In this document: in pieces, positions 14,460-21,733 of the stretch
Position numbering within the stretch: position 1 is the stretch's first letter
How the letters are laid out: every line of letters begins with the position of its first letter
Source of the DNA: an uncultured Oscillibacter sp.
Lineage (GTDB): Bacteria > Bacillota > Clostridia > Oscillospirales > Oscillospiraceae
DNA: 39,790 bases
Direction of reading: 5' to 3'
Assembly (NCBI GenBank): GCA_910588005.1
Contig: CAJUQM010000025.1
Span: forward strand, 1-39,790
Program-made: the position numbers and the translations under genes
Notes under the pieces: generated by a model
Seen by the model: only the letters and a program-made list of their open reading frames with translations
Databases searched by the model: none
What the model was told of the DNA's origin: nothing

Positions 14460-14897
14460 CTATTTGTATTTCTGGCTCTCCGCCACGGCCAATTCGTCGC
14501 AGCGGTTGTTGTATTCGTTCTCCGCGTGGCCTTTTACCCAGTGGTACCGCAGCGTGTGGAGCGACTCCAGCTCCAATAGGCGGCCCCATAGATCCGGATT
14601 TAAGGCCGGCTTTTTGTCGGACTTGATCCAGCCCCGTTTCTGCCAGCCCCTGGCCCAGCCCTTCTCCAAGCCGTCAATGACATATTTTGAGTCGGACCAC
14701 AGCTCCACTATGCAGGGTTCTTTCAGCAAAGACAGCGCCTGAATCACGGCGGTCAGCTCCATACGGTTGTTGGTGGTGTCCGCCTCGCCCCCGGAGAGTT
14801 CCCTCTTATGGGTCCCGTAGATCAGGATGGCGCCCCAGCCGCCGGGACCCGGATTGCCGGAGCAGGCTCCGTCGGTGTAAATGGTGACTGTTTTCAT
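14460..14897 (-). CDS. rnhA: Ribonuclease HI
   Basis: The 145-residue enzyme degrades the RNA strand of RNA-DNA hybrids such as R-loops and primers. All catalytic residues are present: Asp9 (YTDGACSGNPG), Glu47 (NNRMELTA), Asp69 (WSDSKYV), His124 (WVKGHAENEYNN) and Asp134. The handle region WARGWQKRGW matches the E. coli type. I chose ATG at 14897 because GGAGG lies nine bases upstream and this gives the standard length. However, the frame stays open upstream to ATG at 15089 and would add a hydrophobic N-terminus (see next entry). The promoter at 15110-15138 is just upstream of that longer start, so both forms may be made. Confidence 0.93.
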   Translation of the reverse strand: MKTVTIYTDGACSGNPGPGGWGAILIYGTHKRELSGGEADTTNNRMELTAVIQALSLLKEPCIVELWSDSKYVIDGLEKGWARGWQKRGWIKSDKKPALNPDLWGRLLELESLHTLRYHWVKGHAENEYNNRCDELAVAESQKYK

Positions 14898-15089
14898 CTT
14901 CTTCCGCCTCCAGGTCTTCCTTATTTTTGCAAAGAGACGATCTTCAAAGGAGAGGAGCAGATCGGCTGTCTTTTCTCCCGCCAACAGGTACCGCCTCGGA
15001 TAACGTACTAGCATGATACTGTAAACGAGGCAAAAAGGCAATAACTTTATCACCAGAATCAGGGCCAGCAAAATTTTAAGCAGACGCAT
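14898..15089 (-). other. In-frame membrane-like extension upstream of RNase HI
   Basis: From ATG at 15089 the frame reads a hydrophobic segment (LLKILLALILVIKLLPFCLVY) and a basic, helical stretch ending RKTWRRKK. It enters the RNase HI gene with no stop codon between. The first start lies only about 14 bases past the predicted transcription start, behind a weak GGGGTGG site. It could be an N-terminal extension giving a membrane-tethered RNase HI, or a degenerate small membrane gene fused by loss of its stop codon. Confidence 0.5.
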
Positions 15090-15109
15090 AACACCACCCC
15101 ACAAGTGGT

Positions 15110-15138
15110 ATTATATCATCTTTTCTTTTTAATTACAC
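15110..15138 (-). promoter_or_regulatory. Extended -10 promoter of the RNase HI gene
   Basis: On the minus strand the -10 is a perfect TATAAT (15115-15110) preceded by TG and one base. The -35 is weak (GTGTAA at 15138-15133) and overlaps the inverted repeat shared with the XRE gene. Confidence 0.65.
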
Positions 15139-15159
15139 ATAATTTGTTTGTAATTACAA
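15130..15159. promoter_or_regulatory. Candidate shared operator for the XRE regulator
   Basis: TAATTACA (15130-15137) and TGTAATTA (15149-15156) form an inverted repeat with an 11-base gap. The right arm also sits in the perfect palindrome TTGTAATTACAA (15148-15159). The repeats cover the -35 of the RNase HI promoter and lie upstream of the divergent XRE gene, the expected position for an autoregulator. Confidence 0.55.
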
Positions 15160-15171
15160 TCTTTTTATTTG

Positions 15172-15200
15172 CTTACTTTTTTCTCTCACCTGTTTACAAT
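15172..15200 (+). promoter_or_regulatory. Candidate promoter of the XRE gene
   Basis: CTTACT (15172-15177) and TACAAT (15195-15200) are 17 bases apart in an AT-rich stretch. The -35 is poor. The start codon lies about 12 bases past the expected transcription start, with AGGGGTGAT between. Confidence 0.4.
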
Positions 15201-15218
15201 AATTGCAGGGGTGATTCT

Positions 15219-15455
15219 GTGAACATCCGTCATTACAAAGAGTGGATAAAAATTGGATTAAATATCCTTTATTATCGAAAAGAGCAGCGTTTAACCCAGG
15301 AACAGCTTGCTGCCGCTTGTGGTGAGGATGGAGTCAGCCGCAATTATATTCAACGAATTGAAACAGGTGTAAGCTCATGCAGTTTGGATACATTGATTGA
15401 CATTGCGGACGCCCTGAACATCCCCCTATACAAGCTCTTCGAGTTCAAAGAATGA
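15219..15455 (+). CDS. Small XRE-family DNA-binding regulator
   Basis: The 78-residue protein is essentially a single Cro/C1-type helix-turn-helix: LNILYYRKEQRLTQEQLAAAC, then the recognition region GVSRNYIQRIETGVSSCSLDTLIDIADALNIPLYKLFEF. No sensor or multimerisation domain follows. The start is GTG at 15219 with AGGGGTGAT upstream; the frame runs further back, but only into non-coding AT-rich DNA. The gene is visibly AT-richer than its GC-rich neighbours, which hints at horizontal origin. It is divergent from the RNase HI gene, and the inverted repeats between them suggest that it represses itself and perhaps RNase HI. The target is inferred, not shown. Confidence 0.88.
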   Translation: MNIRHYKEWIKIGLNILYYRKEQRLTQEQLAAACGEDGVSRNYIQRIETGVSSCSLDTLIDIADALNIPLYKLFEFKE

Positions 15456-15485
15456 GGACGTGGATCTCTCCACGTCCTCTTTTTG
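15454..15485 (+). terminator. Terminator of the XRE gene
   Basis: GAGGACGTGG (15454-15463) pairs with CCACGTCCTC (15470-15479) and is followed by TTTTTT. The stem begins inside the stop codon. It may also stop gyrA transcripts from the other side, though without a good T run. Confidence 0.85.
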
Positions 15486-15517
15486 TGTATCCGCGTCTAT
15501 CGCTTCGCCGCTTTTCC

Positions 15518-18034
15518 TCACTCCTGAGGCGCTTCCACCTCCGCGGCTTCATTATTTTCCGCACTCTCCTCCCGGCCGGCCAGTGCCATGGAGATCACCC
15601 GGTCACCCTCTTCCTTAAAGCGCATGACAATCACGCCCTGCGTGGCCCGCCCGGCCATGCGGATGCTGTCCACATGGGTGCGGATCAGGATGCCGGACTG
15701 GGTCATCAGCAGCAAATCCTCGCTTCCGTCCACCACTTTGATTCCGACCACCGGTCCCGTCTTATCCGTGACCATGTAATTCTTGATGCCGATGCCTCCC
15801 CGGTTGGTAATGCGGTACTCCTCCACGCTGGTACGCTTGCCGTAGCCCCGCTCTGTGATAGAGAGAACCTCCTGTCCCGGTTTGGCCCGGGCGGCGCCCA
15901 CTACGTAGTCTCCCTCCCGCAGGCGAATGCCCCGAACGCCCATGGCGTCCCGTCCCATGGGCCGTACGTCGCTCTCGTCAAAGCAGACCGCAAGTCCATC
16001 ATGGGTGGCGATCAAGATCTTCTGCTCTCCGTCGGTCTCACGGACAGTGATGAGCCGGTCTCCCTCATCCATCCGCAAAGCGCGGATTCCGTTGTTGCGA
16101 AGATTTTTCAGGGTGCTGGCGGGAAGACGCTTCACGGTGCCGTTTCGTGTGACCATAAAGAGGAACCGGCCGTCGTCCTCAATAGAGCGGGTGTGAATCA
16201 TCGTCTGTACCCGTTCGCCCTGTTCCACTTGGAGGATGTTGATGATATTGGTGCCTTTAGCGGTCTTGCCGGACTCGGGGATCTGGTACCCCTTCTTACG
16301 ATAGACCTTTCCGGTATCCGTAAAGAATAAGATATAGTCATGGGTAGAGGCGGTGAACACATCCTCCACCACATCCTCCTCCCGGGTGGTGATGCCCTTT
16401 TTGCCCATGCCGCCCTTGGACTGGGCCGCGTACTCGCTGACCGGCGTGCGCTTAATATAACCCGCCTGGGTCATGGTGAATACGCACTGCTCTTCCTCGA
16501 TCAGATCCTCAATATCGATCTCATCCTCCACATCCTGAATCTCGGTAATCCGGTCGTCGCCGTATCTGTTGGCAATGGCGGTGAGTTCTTCCTTTAAAAT
16601 CTGGCGCACCAAATCGTCATCGGAGAGAATCCGGTTGAAATACGCAATACGCTCCTCCAGCTCCTTATACTCGTTTTCCAGCTTCTCCCGGTTCAGTCCC
16701 TGGAGGGCAATCAGCCGCATGTCGCAGATGGCCTGAGCCTGGACATCGTCCAGCCCAAAGCGGACCATCAGGTTTTCTTTGGCATTGTCGTAGCTGGTGC
16801 GGATGATCTTGATAACCTCGTCGATATGATCCTGGGCGATCAGCAGTCCCTCCAGCAGATGGGCACGCTCCTGGGCCTTGCGCAGATCGAACTTGGTCCT
16901 GCGGACCACAACCTCTTCCTGGAAGTTGAGATACTCGTCGATAATGTGCCGCAGAGAGAGGATTTTTGGCTGAGGCTGGCCGTTCACCTGCACCAGGGCC
17001 AGCATATTAATGGCAAAGGTGGTCTGGAGCTGGGTCTGGCTGAACAGCCGGTTTAAGACCACCTGGGGATTGGCGTCCCGTTTCAGCTCTATAACAATCC
17101 GCATACCGTTGCGGTCGGACTCGTCCCGGATGTCGGAAATCCCATCCAGGCGCTTGTCCTCCACCTGGTCCGCCATGCTCTTAATGAGCATCCGCTTGTT
17201 CACCTGATAGGGGATCTCCGTGATGATGATACGGGTACGGTCCTTGCCGAACTCCTCAAACTCATGGCGGGCCCGGACCACAATCCGTCCCCGGCCGGTG
17301 GCGTAGGCCGCCCGAATGCCGGACCGGCCCATAATAATGCCCTTGGTGGGGAAATCCGGCCCTTTGATATGCTCCATCAGGTCCATGAGACCGGCCTCAG
17401 GATTATCCAGCACGCACAGGCAGGCGCCGATCACCTCCCGCAGATTGTGGGGAGGGATATTGGTGGCCATGCCCACGGCAATGCCGGAGGAGCCGTTCAC
17501 CAGCAGATTGGGAAACCGGGAGGGCAGTACCTGAGGTTCCCGCCGGGTCTCATCAAAGTTGGGATCCCAATCCACGGTCTCTTTTTCAATATCCCGCAGC
17601 ATCTCGTCGGAGAGCTTGGACATCCGCGCCTCCGTATAACGGTAGGCCGCCGGAGGATCTCCGTCCACGGAGCCGAAGTTGCCGTGGCCGTCCACCAGCA
17701 TATAGCGCATGGAGAAATCCTGGGCCAGGCGGACAAGCGCGTCATATACGGACTGGTCTCCGTGGGGATGGTAGCGGCCCAGCACGTCGCCCACGCAGGT
17801 GGCGGACTTTTTAAAGGGCTTGTCGCTGGTCAGGTTATCCTCATACATGGCGTAGAGAATCCGGCGGTGGACAGGTTTCAGGCCGTCCCGCACGTCCGGC
17901 AGCGCCCGCCCTTTGATAACGGACATGGCGTATTCGATGTAGGACTGCTTCATCTCCGGCACCAGGGGAGATTCCACAATTTTCTGCCCGGGGTAGCGGA
18001 TCTCCTCAGGGTCGTATTGGGGCTTTTTACTCAT
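15518..18034 (-). CDS. gyrA: DNA gyrase subunit A
   Basis: The 838-residue subunit breaks and rejoins DNA during negative supercoiling. The catalytic tyrosine is Tyr133 (RYTEAR). The quinolone region reads GRYHPHGDQSVYDAL, so the residue matching E. coli Ser83 is Gln94 while Asp98 matches Asp87. The C-terminal beta-pinwheel is present, but the GyrA box is a variant, QSKGGMG starting at Gln538, not the usual QRRGGKG. The tail is acidic (AENNEAAEVEAPQE). AAAGGAGGG precedes ATG at 18034, and gyrB ends 15 bases upstream, so the two are coupled. Adjacency to gyrB and the origin favours gyrase over topoisomerase IV. No parE/parC pair is visible in the window. Confidence 0.96.
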   Translation of the reverse strand: MSKKPQYDPEEIRYPGQKIVESPLVPEMKQSYIEYAMSVIKGRALPDVRDGLKPVHRRILYAMYEDNLTSDKPFKKSATCVGDVLGRYHPHGDQSVYDALVRLAQDFSMRYMLVDGHGNFGSVDGDPPAAYRYTEARMSKLSDEMLRDIEKETVDWDPNFDETRREPQVLPSRFPNLLVNGSSGIAVGMATNIPPHNLREVIGACLCVLDNPEAGLMDLMEHIKGPDFPTKGIIMGRSGIRAAYATGRGRIVVRARHEFEEFGKDRTRIIITEIPYQVNKRMLIKSMADQVEDKRLDGISDIRDESDRNGMRIVIELKRDANPQVVLNRLFSQTQLQTTFAINMLALVQVNGQPQPKILSLRHIIDEYLNFQEEVVVRRTKFDLRKAQERAHLLEGLLIAQDHIDEVIKIIRTSYDNAKENLMVRFGLDDVQAQAICDMRLIALQGLNREKLENEYKELEERIAYFNRILSDDDLVRQILKEELTAIANRYGDDRITEIQDVEDEIDIEDLIEEEQCVFTMTQAGYIKRTPVSEYAAQSKGGMGKKGITTREEDVVEDVFTASTHDYILFFTDTGKVYRKKGYQIPESGKTAKGTNIINILQVEQGERVQTMIHTRSIEDDGRFLFMVTRNGTVKRLPASTLKNLRNNGIRALRMDEGDRLITVRETDGEQKILIATHDGLAVCFDESDVRPMGRDAMGVRGIRLREGDYVVGAARAKPGQEVLSITERGYGKRTSVEEYRITNRGGIGIKNYMVTDKTGPVVGIKVVDGSEDLLLMTQSGILIRTHVDSIRMAGRATQGVIVMRFKEEGDRVISMALAGREESAENNEAAEVEAPQE

Positions 18035-18049
18035 AGCGGCAGCCCTCCT

Positions 18050-19999
18050 TTAATAATCCAGATTTACTGCGTATTGGGCATTCTGCTCAATGAACTCCTT
18101 CCGGGGTTCCACCTTCTCGCCCATGAGGACGGTAAAAATCTCATCGGCCTTTACCGCGTCGTCCAAAGTGATGCGGCGCAGCGTCCGCTTCTCCGGGTCC
18201 ATGGTGGTCTCCCACAGCTCATGGGGGTTCATCTCGCCCAGGCCTTTGAAACGGCTGATCTCCACCTTGGCATTCGGGTTGTCCCCCCGGAGTTCCGAGG
18301 AAATGGCGTCCCTCTCCTCCTCAGAAAAGGCCAGACGGGTGGTCTTCCCCCGGGACAGCTTGAAAAGGGGAGGTACCGCGGAGTAGACATATCCCTGCTC
18401 GATCAAGGGCCGCATAAAGCGGAAGAAAAACGTGAGGAGCAGCGTTCGAATGTGGGCGCCGTCCACATCGGCATCGGCCATAATAATAACCTTGTGATAC
18501 CGGAGCTTTCCGGCGTCGAATTCCTCACCGATTCCGGCTCCCAAAGCGGTGATGACCGGCTGGAGCTTGTCGTTGCCGTACACTTTGTCAGCCCGGGCCT
18601 TCTCCACATTCAGCATTTTTCCCCACAGGGGCAGGATGGCCTGGAAGCGGGAGTCCCGGCCCTGGGTGGCGGAACCTCCGGCCGAATCTCCCTCCACGAT
18701 ATAGATCTCGGTGAGTTCGGGGTTGTTTTCATTGCAGTCCCGCAGCTTATCCGGCATAGCCGCGCCCCCCAGGGCGGTCTTGCGGCGGATAGATTCCCTG
18801 GCTTTTTTCGCGGCCTCCCGGGCGCGGTTCGCCGTGAGAGCCTTGTCCAAAATCATCCGGCCCACCTGGGGATTCTCCTCCAGGAAGGTGTCCAGCTTCT
18901 CGGAGACGATATTATTGACCAATGTCCGGATCTCGCTGTTGCCGAGCTTCGCCTTGGTCTGTCCCTCAAACTGGGCCTCCGTCAGCTTCACGGAGATCAC
19001 ACAGGTGAGTCCCTCCCGGCAGTCCTCGCCGGAGACCTTTTCATCGTCCTTGAGCATCTTGATCTTTCGGCCATAATTATTCAGCACGGTGGTCAAAGCG
19101 CGTTTAAAGCCCTCTTCATGCATGCCGCCCTCGGGGGTATGCACATTGTTGGCAAAGGAGAGAATCGTCTCGCTGTACCCGTCGTTGTACTGCAGGGCCA
19201 CCTCTGCCATGGAGTCGTCCTTCTGTCCGGCCATGTAGATCACGCCGTTGTGGAGAACGTCTTTATTTTTATTCAGCCATGTGACAAACTCCCGGATTCC
19301 GCCCTCGTAGCACATGGAATCGTCCTGTTCTTTTCCGGGGCGCTTATCCACCGTGCGGATCCGGAGTCCTGCGTTTAGAAAGGACTCCTCCCTCATGCGG
19401 GTGTGAAGAGTCTCATAGTTATAGACCGTGTCCTCAAACATCTCCCGATCCGGCTTGAATGTGACGGTGGTGCCGGTGTGGTCGGTGGTCCCTACCACCG
19501 TCATCTCCTGTGTCACCTGTCCCCGGGAGAATTTCATCTCATGGATCTTTCCGTCCCGGTGGACCTGGACAACCAGCCACTCGGAAAGGGCGTTGACCAC
19601 AGACGCACCCACACCGTGAAGGCCGCCGGAGACCTTGTATCCCCCGCCGCCAAATTTTCCGCCGGCGTGGAGGACGGTGTAGACCACCTCCAGGGCGGGC
19701 TTGCCGGTCTGAGCCTGGATATCCACGGGGATTCCCCGGCCGTTGTCCACCACGGTGATGGTGTCGTCCTCGTTGATCTGCACCAAAATATCGGTGCAGT
19801 AGCCCGCCAAAGCCTCGTCAATGGCGTTATCCACAATTTCATATACCAAGTGGTGGAGACCGGAGGTGGAAGTGGATCCGATATACATGCCCGGTCTCTT
19901 CCGAACGGCCTCCAACCCCTCCAGGACCTGGATTTCCGATGCGTCGTACTCGTTGCCTGCCTCCACGGCGGTGGAATTTAGAATCTCGTTTTCAGCCAT
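18050..19999 (-). CDS. gyrB: DNA gyrase subunit B
   Basis: The ATPase subunit of gyrase has 649 residues, the normal length for a GyrB without the proteobacterial insert. The GHKL ATPase part has NAIDEALAGYC, DNGRGIPV and GGLHGVGASVVNALS. The TOPRIM domain has EGDSAGG and the metal site DADVDGAHI, and the C-terminus has GLGEMNP and a typical end. After EGDSAGG the segment PLWGKMLNVEKA has Trp where E. coli has Lys447, part of the quinolone-associated region. ATG at 19999 has AAGGAG six bases upstream. A longer frame to 20185 is excluded, because it overlaps the upstream gene. Confidence 0.97.
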   Translation of the reverse strand: MAENEILNSTAVEAGNEYDASEIQVLEGLEAVRKRPGMYIGSTSTSGLHHLVYEIVDNAIDEALAGYCTDILVQINEDDTITVVDNGRGIPVDIQAQTGKPALEVVYTVLHAGGKFGGGGYKVSGGLHGVGASVVNALSEWLVVQVHRDGKIHEMKFSRGQVTQEMTVVGTTDHTGTTVTFKPDREMFEDTVYNYETLHTRMREESFLNAGLRIRTVDKRPGKEQDDSMCYEGGIREFVTWLNKNKDVLHNGVIYMAGQKDDSMAEVALQYNDGYSETILSFANNVHTPEGGMHEEGFKRALTTVLNNYGRKIKMLKDDEKVSGEDCREGLTCVISVKLTEAQFEGQTKAKLGNSEIRTLVNNIVSEKLDTFLEENPQVGRMILDKALTANRAREAAKKARESIRRKTALGGAAMPDKLRDCNENNPELTEIYIVEGDSAGGSATQGRDSRFQAILPLWGKMLNVEKARADKVYGNDKLQPVITALGAGIGEEFDAGKLRYHKVIIMADADVDGAHIRTLLLTFFFRFMRPLIEQGYVYSAVPPLFKLSRGKTTRLAFSEEERDAISSELRGDNPNAKVEISRFKGLGEMNPHELWETTMDPEKRTLRRITLDDAVKADEIFTVLMGEKVEPRKEFIEQNAQYAVNLDY

Positions 20000-20029
20000 A
20001 TTCTTCTCCTTAATTATTTCCCAGAACGG

Positions 20030-20057
20030 AAAAAGCCGGACCGGACCGTTTTCCGGC
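20030..20057 (-). terminator. Weak terminator-like hairpin upstream of gyrB
   Basis: On the minus strand GCCGGA and TCCGGC pair around an 11-base loop and are followed by TTTTTCC. The stem is short. If active it would reduce read-through from the recF-remB cluster into gyrB. Confidence 0.35.
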
Positions 20058-20121
20058 CTGCCTTTCCCCGCTCCGCAGTGATTTTGGAATATTCCGCGTC
20101 CACGGCGCATAGGATGTCCCA

Positions 20122-20490
20122 TCAGGAAACACGTCCCTCTCTGCCGCCGGAGCGGTACCTGTCCCGAGCCAGACTCGCCAGCCATCCCGCCAGCGTACCC
20201 GGCAGTATATACAGCACCACAACGCCAAAGCCGATGTAATTCCAGATCTCATGGCCCCGTATGGTGCCGATGACATCAAATTGATTGAGCTGGTGCACCA
20301 TCTCTAAAACCGCCATCATCCCCGCGCCCAGCAGGGGAAACCAGCGGGCCTTCCTCGTCCTGCGGAGGAGGAAAAATTGAACCGCCGTCCCCGCCAGTGC
20401 AAAGCCCATGGCAATCAGCAAAACCGGCCCGTGAAACCAGGGATAGATACAAAAAACCAGGCAAACGAAAATAACCGATGGTTCTGCCAT
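20122..20490 (-). CDS. Small integral membrane protein of unknown function
   Basis: The 122-residue protein has four probable membrane segments (about residues 6-20, 22-42, 50-66 and 83-104) separated by short basic loops (RRTRKARW). The tail is positively charged (ARDRYRSGGREGRVS). I do not recognise a family. GAGAGGAG precedes ATG at 20490. It sits between the PH-domain-like gene and gyrB, all in the same direction, and its product is probably an inner-membrane protein made with the origin-proximal cluster. The name cannot be improved from sequence alone. Confidence 0.75.
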   Translation of the reverse strand: MAEPSVIFVCLVFCIYPWFHGPVLLIAMGFALAGTAVQFFLLRRTRKARWFPLLGAGMMAVLEMVHQLNQFDVIGTIRGHEIWNYIGFGVVVLYILPGTLAGWLASLARDRYRSGGREGRVS

Positions 20491-20522
20491 GATTGTTCTC
20501 CTCTCACCGCATCCGCCGTCTT

Positions 20523-20825
20523 TCAGTCCAGCTCCCCGTCCTCCGGGTCCTCCACATCACAGAGTCCCTCCGGCTCCTGGCCCGTTCCCATGAGTTCCGT
20601 GGTCCGCATCCGCCGCCTGTCCTTGGCGGCCTCCACGTTCTGGTGGATCAGCTCCTTGACCTCCCGGGGATTTTTTACATTCTTCAAGTCCAGGTGGGAA
20701 ATACTCTTATCCGAGGAGTGGACACACACCGTCCCCACGCCGAAGATCCTCTGGCCCAGTGTCATGGTCAGCACCAGATCCCGCACCCGGTAGAGCAGCA
20801 CCTCATAAAAACCCTCCGTATTCAC
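20523..20825 (-). CDS. Short bacterial PH-domain protein (C-terminal half of domain)
   Basis: The 100-residue protein begins EVLLYRVRDLVLTMTLGQRIFGVGTVCVHSSDKSISHLDLKNVKNPREVKELIHQN. This matches the second half of bacterial PH (bPH/DUF304) domains: the RV-D strand, the Q-R-FGVG turn, an SSD strand and the closing helix with NP-VKELI. The first strands usually seen before this are missing. It starts with GTG at 20825, overlapping the stop of remB (GTGA), so it is translated by coupling rather than being an obvious truncation. A hydrophilic, acidic tail follows (ELMGTGQEPEGLCDVEDPEDGELD). Confidence 0.7.
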   Translation of the reverse strand: MNTEGFYEVLLYRVRDLVLTMTLGQRIFGVGTVCVHSSDKSISHLDLKNVKNPREVKELIHQNVEAAKDRRRMRTTELMGTGQEPEGLCDVEDPEDGELD

Positions 20826-21085
20826 TCAATTCGATTTTTCTCCGCACGGCTGGCCAGCGTGGCCGGATTCAGCTGGGAGAGATAGACAATCTGGTCATGG
20901 TAGGGGTGGTCGCACACCACGAAGGACTTGGGCAGATCTCCGGACACATCCAGCACCACGCCCTCTCTCTGGGCGGCGGCCAGGTAGTCCCGAGTCCGCC
21001 TGGAGGTGGAGCACTTGTCCAGGTCAAAGATCCCGATGATCCGGCGGTAGGGGACGATCTCGCTCTGTCCCAGGTGCAGATACAT
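20822..21085 (-). CDS. remB: RemB/DUF370 family regulator
   Basis: The 87-residue protein starts MYLHLGQSEIVPYRRIIGIFDLDKCS, matching the DUF370 family that in Bacillus subtilis includes RemB (YaaB), encoded between recF and gyrB, and RemA, which activates biofilm matrix genes. The position here, between recF and gyrB, is the same. AGGAGGAT precedes ATG at 21085. The end overlaps the next gene by four bases. A DNA-binding role is known for RemA; the role of RemB is less clear, so I give the symbol by family and position only. Confidence 0.85.
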   Translation of the reverse strand: MYLHLGQSEIVPYRRIIGIFDLDKCSTSRRTRDYLAAAQREGVVLDVSGDLPKSFVVCDHPYHDQIVYLSQLNPATLASRAEKNRIE

Positions 21086-21096
21086 GGTTAATCCTC

Positions 21097-21645
21097 CTAC
21101 ATACGGTCCCGCAGCCACGCCAGCCACCGGCGGCGGACCACGGTCTTCCGGGCCTGTTCATTGTCCCAGTTCTCATAGACTTTTTTCCCGCCGGCACGGT
21201 ACAGCTTATAATACCTGCTCTCTGTGCCGTCTCTCTCTTTTCCAAGAACAAGCATATGGTCCCCGCCATCCGTCCAATTGATATACAGGGAGGGATTTTC
21301 CTCATAAAAAATCACACTCACCACGACAGTCGCCGCGCTCTCCGGGGAAAGCTGCCGGTCCGCCTCCGCCATCAGCTCCGGGTTCTCCGCGGCCGATAAA
21401 TCCCCACTCTCGCCGCTCTCCAGCAGCTCCTGAACAGCGGCGCACCGGGAGAAGGCATCAACCAGATCCCGGTCCTCCTCCGTGATCTCCACCTCCGGCG
21501 CCCGCCGCAGAATGGCTTCTGTGTTCTCCGACGTCACCACCGCCTCGTCACAGGAGTACCGCATCTCCATACAGACCTCAATACCCAGCAGAATCAAAAG
21601 CAGGACAAGAGCAATTTTCTTAAGGATTTTCTTTGAATCTGTCAT
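21097..21645 (-). CDS. Hypothetical membrane-anchored extracytoplasmic protein
   Basis: The 182-residue protein has one N-terminal hydrophobic segment after a basic start (MTDSKKILKKIALVLLLILLGIEVCM), so it is anchored or exported. The rest is soluble and acidic in the middle (VEITEEDRDLVDAFSRC), with a mixed region VVVSVIFYEENPSLYINWTDGGDHMLVLGK that looks like a small beta domain, and a basic end. AAAGGAT precedes ATG at 21645. It is the first gene after recF in the same direction and probably cotranscribed with remB, 11 bases downstream. I do not recognise the family. Confidence 0.75.
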   Translation of the reverse strand: MTDSKKILKKIALVLLLILLGIEVCMEMRYSCDEAVVTSENTEAILRRAPEVEITEEDRDLVDAFSRCAAVQELLESGESGDLSAAENPELMAEADRQLSPESAATVVVSVIFYEENPSLYINWTDGGDHMLVLGKERDGTESRYYKLYRAGGKKVYENWDNEQARKTVVRRRWLAWLRDRM

Positions 21646-21733
21646 ATTATCCTTTCTCACAGCATAATGGACCATCCATCGTCGCGGCTGAAGTCCGTCC
21701 CTCCTATCAAGGAAAAAATATTCATGATTGGAG

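Noticed and set aside
17264..19378. 704-codon plus-strand frame across gyrA and gyrB
   Set aside because: It is a shadow of gyrA and gyrB on the other strand; no family, and the two gyrase genes are certain.
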